NCBI GenBank assembly: GCA_027028245.1
Contig: JALVJO010000099.1
Coordinates: 1 to 35,237 of the forward strand
Direction: 5' to 3'
Origin: Deltaproteobacteria bacterium
GTDB taxonomy: Bacteria; Desulfobacterota; Dissulfuribacteria; Dissulfuribacterales; QOAL01
DNA length: 35,237 bases
Shown here piece by piece: positions 31,475 to 35,237 of the stretch. The stretch's first letter is position 1. Every line of letters starts with the position of its first letter. The notes under the pieces are model-generated. The model worked only from the letters and a program-made list of their open reading frames with translations. It was not told the origin of the DNA and did not search any database. The position numbers and the translations under genes are program-made.

Positions 31475-32641
31475 TCAGTTATTGGCAATTTGATTGTATG
31501 CCTGGCGGTACAACCTTACACAACGTCTTATATCCAGCCTCTCAACAGCCGTCTTCCTGGCCCTTTCTCCGAATTCTTTCCTGATATTTTTATGCTCCAC
31601 CAGGTATAAGACCTTCTGGGCCAGGGAAGCGGCATCCCCGATATCTACAATAAAGCCATTGATATTGTCCTTGACGTATATTGCAACATCCCCTACGTCT
31701 GTGGAGACTACGGGTTTTCCCATGCTGAGTGCCTCCCATACGGAGATTGGAGAGGATTCTGCCCTGGAAGAACAGATATATACATCAAAACATCCAAGAA
31801 CAGGGCGGACATCCGTGACCGGCCCTGTAAATTCAATATTATCAACGCCGGAATCTCTGCACAGCTCAACAAGTTCATCATAATAGCCTTCCTGGTTCCT
31901 GAAAATTGCACCTGTGACAATAAAATGAAGACCTTCGCAATGTGCGTTTAATATGGAGGCGGCTTTTATGAAGGTTTTCAGGTCCTTTATCGGGTTTATA
32001 TTCGCAACTGTTCCAATAACGACCTTTCCGGCCAGTTTGTCTTTGAGCCTTTCATTGAGGCTGAATTGTTTCTCAGGATCAAATAGCCGGGTTTCAACAG
32101 GAGCAGGGATTACAAACTGGGCTTTGCCCTTTTTAAGCAGCGGCTGGTAAAAATACTGGGACCTTTTTGATGCAAAAATAAAGGCATCAGCCAATGGATT
32201 GGCTATTTCAAAGAGCTTGCGGATAGGCTGAGGTGAGGAGGTATCATTTAGGTGCCAGGCTACCTTGAGTCCAGCAAGCCTTCCTGCAATTACGCCCTTG
32301 TACTGCCATGCACCTCCGCTCACGTGAACAAGGTCGAATTTTTCTTTCTTGAAGTATCGAACAAGTTCCAGGATCTCGTACCATGAAAAAAGCAGGTAAC
32401 AAAGGGCAACCCCTGGCTCCCTGGTAATCCTGCTCAAGGGAAACGCCCTGTAAGGGACCTTGTACCCTTCCAGCATGGACCGGAAATGCTCGGAATTTTT
32501 CCTGGGGAGTATGACCGTGGTTTCTATTTCCGGCTGCAGGGCCCTGGCAACATTGGCTATCCGCACCTGCGGGCCTCCAAGGCGTCCCTCTTCAATGATG
32601 TTGGCCACCCTGAGAGACCGGGCCCTGGCTTTATGTTCCAC
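31475..32641 (-). CDS. Glycosyltransferase family 4
   Basis: 388 residues with a GT-B fold. An N-terminal acceptor domain includes NIIEEGRLGGPQVRIANVAR and FDLVHVSGGAWQYKGVIAGR. A donor domain starts with GTVANINPIKDLKTFIKAAS, has VDNIEFTGPVTDVRPVLGCF, and carries the EX7E-type element SRAESSPISVWEALSMGKPV, then VSTDVGDVAIYVKD. It is a retaining glycosyltransferase that probably adds a residue of the glycan repeat. It begins two bases after the fcl stop, so the genes are tightly packed. Donor sugar is not determinable; GDP-fucose is plausible from the operon. Confidence 0.9.
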   Translation of the reverse strand: MEHKARARSLRVANIIEEGRLGGPQVRIANVARALQPEIETTVILPRKNSEHFRSMLEGYKVPYRAFPLSRITREPGVALCYLLFSWYEILELVRYFKKEKFDLVHVSGGAWQYKGVIAGRLAGLKVAWHLNDTSSPQPIRKLFEIANPLADAFIFASKRSQYFYQPLLKKGKAQFVIPAPVETRLFDPEKQFSLNERLKDKLAGKVVIGTVANINPIKDLKTFIKAASILNAHCEGLHFIVTGAIFRNQEGYYDELVELCRDSGVDNIEFTGPVTDVRPVLGCFDVYICSSRAESSPISVWEALSMGKPVVSTDVGDVAIYVKDNINGFIVDIGDAASLAQKVLYLVEHKNIRKEFGERARKTAVERLDIRRCVRLYRQAYNQIANN

Positions 32642-32643
32642 GG

Positions 32644-33714
32644 TTACTGCCCCGTATGCTCAAGATACCACTCATAGGCATCACGCAGTCCTTCCTCGAG
32701 GTCTATCCTGGGCTTCCAGCCCAGGGCGTTTATCCGGCTTGTATCGAGCAGCTTCCTTGGGGTGCCGTCCGGCCTTGATTCATCAAAAACCGTCTCTCCC
32801 TCGAAGCCAACCACATTCCGAACCATTTCCGCCACCTCGCGGATGGTGATATCCGTGCCAGTGCCTACGTTCAGGAAGGAAACCTCGCTGAACAGTTCCT
32901 GCCCCAGGCCCATGACGAAAATACACGCCTCGGCCATGTCGTCAACATGCAGGAATTCCCTTCGAACCTGCCCCGTGCCCCAAAGGACGACCTTGGGCTC
33001 TGCCCCGGGAAGCAGCCGACTTGCCCCGGGTGAAAGTCCAAGGGCCTGCTTGATGTCCGAGGGTATCGGGCCCCAGGTTTCCTCGTCCCTCCTGATGCCA
33101 TCCAGATCGCCCTGGGAAGCCAGTTTCGCCAGGTGGTATTTCCTAATCATTGCCGGTATTACGTGGCTGTTTTCCAGGTGATAGTTGTCCCCGGGGCCAT
33201 AAAGGTTGGTGGGCATGACGGAGCGAAAACTCGTCCCATGCTGGCGGTTGTATGCCTCGCACATCTTTATCCCGGATATCTTGGCTATGGCGTATGCCTC
33301 GTTTGTAGGCTCAAGCCCTCCACTGAGCAGGTATTCCTCTTTCATGGGTTGTGGGGCAAACTTTGGGTATATGCAAGAGCTGCCAAGAAAAAGCAGGTTT
33401 TTTATGCCCATCCTCCATGCCTCGTTTATCACGTTCGCCTCTATCATGGTGTTGATGTAGATAAAATCCGCAGGATAGCGGCTGTTTGCATAGATACCGC
33501 CAACCTTTGCGGCGGCCAATACCACGTGCTCTATGTCGGCCTGGTCATGGAAAAACTTGCGGACAGCCGCCTGGTGGGTGAGGTCCAGCTCGGAATGGGT
33601 GGCCGCAGCAATGCTTGAAAATCCGCGCCTTGCAAGGGCCCTTACGATTGCAGAACCCACCATGCCCCTGTGACCGGCCACGTATATCTTGCTCTGTAAA
33701 GATAACCTACTCAT
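32644..33714 (-). CDS. fcl: GDP-L-fucose synthase with internal insertion
   Basis: 356 residues from ATG 33714, which overlaps the gmd stop by eight bases. The N-terminus [20 protein letters not shown] is the NADP-binding glycine motif, followed by [15 protein letters not shown] and the family block [20 protein letters not shown]. The catalytic YxxxK is in [18 protein letters not shown]. It epimerises and reduces GDP-4-keto-6-deoxymannose to GDP-L-fucose. It is longer than the usual 310-325 residues because of an insertion of about 35 residues after [11 protein letters not shown] (through [17 protein letters not shown]). A longer start at 33768 would run inside gmd and is rejected. Confidence 0.93.
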   Translation of the reverse strand: MSRLSLQSKIYVAGHRGMVGSAIVRALARRGFSSIAAATHSELDLTHQAAVRKFFHDQADIEHVVLAAAKVGGIYANSRYPADFIYINTMIEANVINEAWRMGIKNLLFLGSSCIYPKFAPQPMKEEYLLSGGLEPTNEAYAIAKISGIKMCEAYNRQHGTSFRSVMPTNLYGPGDNYHLENSHVIPAMIRKYHLAKLASQGDLDGIRRDEETWGPIPSDIKQALGLSPGASRLLPGAEPKVVLWGTGQVRREFLHVDDMAEACIFVMGLGQELFSEVSFLNVGTGTDITIREVAEMVRNVVGFEGETVFDESRPDGTPRKLLDTSRINALGWKPRIDLEEGLRDAYEWYLEHTGQ

Positions 33715-34816
33715 TGTAATCACATACAGCGAAGCCTGCCCTTTTGCATAGCTGATCCCTTTTGGCAAGTTCCAGATCTTTCTCTACCATCTCTTTTACC
33801 AGTTCCTCGAAACTGGTTCTTGGTTCCCAGCCGAGCTTTTCCCTTGCCTTGGTTGCATCTCCGAGAAGGCTTGACACCTCGGTGGGCCTGTAATATCTGG
33901 TGTCCACCCTGACCACCGTCTTTCCATCAAGGCGGGACGATTCCGGCACAATGGAGCGGGCGATTCCCGTCTCGTCTTTTCCCCGGCCCTTCCACTGTAT
34001 CTCCATACCAAGCTCCCTGAATACGGCCTCCACAAACTGCCTTACCGAGTGCTGCTTCCCTGTGGCTATCACGTAGTCATCCGGGCTGTCTTGTTGAAGC
34101 ATCAGCCACTGCATCTCCACGTAGTCCCTTGCGTGGCCCCAGTCCCTCTTGGCATCCAGGTTTCCAAGATAGAGGCAATCCTGAAGGCTCAGGCTGATCC
34201 GCGCCGCAGCCCGTGTTATCTTCCGAGTGACAAAGGTTTCTCCCCTGATAGGGGACTCGTGGTTGAAGAGTATGCCGTTGCAAGCGTACATACCGTATGC
34301 CTCCCGGTAGTTTACGGTTATCCAGTAGGCGTAAAGCTTGGCTACTGCATACGGGGAGCGGGGATAAAAAGGAGTGGTTTCCCTTTGAGGGACCTCCTGG
34401 GCCTTGCCGAAAAGCTCTGATGTAGAGGCCTGGTAGAATCTCGTCTTGTTTTCAAGGCCAAGAATGCGAATTGCTTCAAGTAGCCTGAGGGTGCCAAGGG
34501 CGTCGGAATTGGCAGTGTACTCCGGGGATTCGAAGGATACGGCCACGTGGCTCTGGGCAGCAAGATTGTAGAGCTCGTCTGGTTTAACCTCCTGTATGAT
34601 CCTTATGAGGTTAGTGGAATCTGTCAGGTCCCCGTAATGAAGGATGAAACGCCTGTCAGGTTCATGCGGGTCCTGATAGAGGTGGTCGATCCTGTCCGTG
34701 TTGAACAGGGAGGCTCGGCGCTTTATTCCGTGAACCTCGTATCCCTTCTTGAGTAAAAATTCGGCCAGGTATGCCCCGTCCTGGCCTGTACTACCTGTTA
34801 TTAATGCCTTTTTCAT
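33707..34816 (-). CDS. gmd: GDP-mannose 4,6-dehydratase
   Basis: 369 residues from ATG 34816, whose N-terminus [20 protein letters not shown] is the family's standard opening; an upstream ATG at 34864 adds a non-conserved hydrophobic segment. Further motifs: [60 protein letters not shown], the catalytic YxxxK in [12 protein letters not shown], and [19 protein letters not shown]. It makes GDP-4-keto-6-deoxymannose, the substrate of Fcl. It is the first gene of the seven-gene minus-strand glycan operon. Confidence 0.95.
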   Translation of the reverse strand: MKKALITGSTGQDGAYLAEFLLKKGYEVHGIKRRASLFNTDRIDHLYQDPHEPDRRFILHYGDLTDSTNLIRIIQEVKPDELYNLAAQSHVAVSFESPEYTANSDALGTLRLLEAIRILGLENKTRFYQASTSELFGKAQEVPQRETTPFYPRSPYAVAKLYAYWITVNYREAYGMYACNGILFNHESPIRGETFVTRKITRAAARISLSLQDCLYLGNLDAKRDWGHARDYVEMQWLMLQQDSPDDYVIATGKQHSVRQFVEAVFRELGMEIQWKGRGKDETGIARSIVPESSRLDGKTVVRVDTRYYRPTEVSSLLGDATKAREKLGWEPRTSFEELVKEMVEKDLELAKRDQLCKRAGFAVCDYNE

Positions 34817-35160
34817 CTCTATTACCAAATGGAATGATCTTACAACAAAAAAGTAGGTTCCCAATTAAGTTGCTTTTTTATTATTTCACTATTCCAGTTC
34901 ATATTGAGCAGGAGTTTTATAACCATTGGTTGAATACTTTCTCTGACGGTTGCATTAGATTGAATAGTACCTGCTCTGCCTCGACTATGCCCTGAAATCT
35001 GCAGTGATAAATGAGTTGAGTTCTTAATCGTATGAATGAATGAATGATTCGGCCACCTCAATCTCCTCCTGACGTTCACTTAATAACAACCTATTTGAAT
35101 GTCCACTTCTTTATAGCAGGACCACAGTCTCAGGATCATGTTTGCAGAACAGGACAGCCT
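34817..35160. other. Intergenic region upstream of gmd
   Basis: About 340 bases, AT-rich, without a supported gene. The operon promoter should lie here on the minus strand, but no convincing -35/-10 was found. A frame at 34840-35079 lacks a ribosome binding site and any family resemblance. Confidence 0.4.
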
Positions 35161-35235
35161 CTATAGTGTTTCTGTTTTACGAATCCATTCTGTCACCTGT
35201 TTTGCGTGGGTTCTATTGCCAAATCTTTTGAAGAG
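35161..35235 (-). CDS. Possible 3' end of an upstream gene cut by the window edge
   Basis: On the minus strand an open frame enters from the right edge and reads LFKRFGNRTHAKQVTEWIRK then TETL and a TAG stop. The amino-acid usage looks protein-like, but 24 residues are too few to name a family. It would run in the same direction as the glycan operon. Confidence 0.3.
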   Translation of the reverse strand, partial: LFKRFGNRTHAKQVTEWIRKTETL

Positions 35236-35237
35236 AC

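Noticed and set aside
34840-35079. Minus-strand frame of 79 codons upstream of gmd
   Set aside because: No ribosome binding site, biased composition, and it ends inside the probable promoter region.

Overview
The window looks like chromosomal DNA of an anaerobic deltaproteobacterium (Desulfobacterota). That is an inference from gene content: three tandem many-heme c-type cytochromes, an FmdE/MoeA-like pair, acetyl-CoA carboxylase built as a separate biotin carboxylase plus a fused AccA-AccD carboxyltransferase, TIGR03790, and a probable selenoprotein. Base composition is near 50% GC by eye, lower in parts of the surface-glycan operon and in the intergenic repeats. No rRNA, tRNA or CRISPR array was seen.

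Layout. 1-500: 3' part of a SprA-like HExxH putative metalloprotease. 501-4610 (minus): a DEAD-box RNA helicase, a TIGR03790 protein, two small unknown genes and an FtsB-like division protein. 5094-8670: a methyltransferase, then divergently FmdE, a MoeA-like molybdopterin-binding protein, YggT and a DivIVA-domain protein. 8723-11580 (minus): speD, speB, a tiny gene with an in-frame TGA, then dusB. 11839-20609 (plus): acetyl-CoA carboxylase genes, cobS, a CobC-type phosphatase, and a MrfA/Hrq1-type helicase carrying a C-terminal exonuclease-like domain. 20859-25316 (plus): cytochromes with 12, 20 and 12 haem motifs plus a Sel1-repeat protein. 25710-26440 (minus): a VapC/Phd-type toxin-antitoxin pair with a clear promoter and operator. 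26855-34816 (minus): a seven-gene surface polysaccharide operon (gmd, fcl, GT4, carbamoyltransferase, GT2, epimerase, WecA/WbpL-like transferase).

Main observations. (1) Between speB and dusB lies a 79-codon gene, not visible as one open frame, whose codon 18 is TGA directly after Cys in a TusA/SirA-like fold. It has a good ribosome binding site, an intact frame on both sides and a hairpin at the spacing expected of a bacterial SECIS, so it is a candidate selenoprotein. (2) The three cytochromes share one modular plan: an 8-haem unit plus a 4-haem C-terminal unit. In the 20-haem protein the 8-haem unit is duplicated with a period of 162 residues. (3) Several intergenic repeats are present: two copies and one end fragment of a terminal-inverted-repeat element of about 220 bp, two large palindromic elements, and a heptamer tandem tract.

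Functionally the window combines housekeeping genes (fatty-acid precursor supply, polyamines, cobalamin, tRNA modification, division) with a dedicated electron-transfer cluster and a cell-surface glycan locus.
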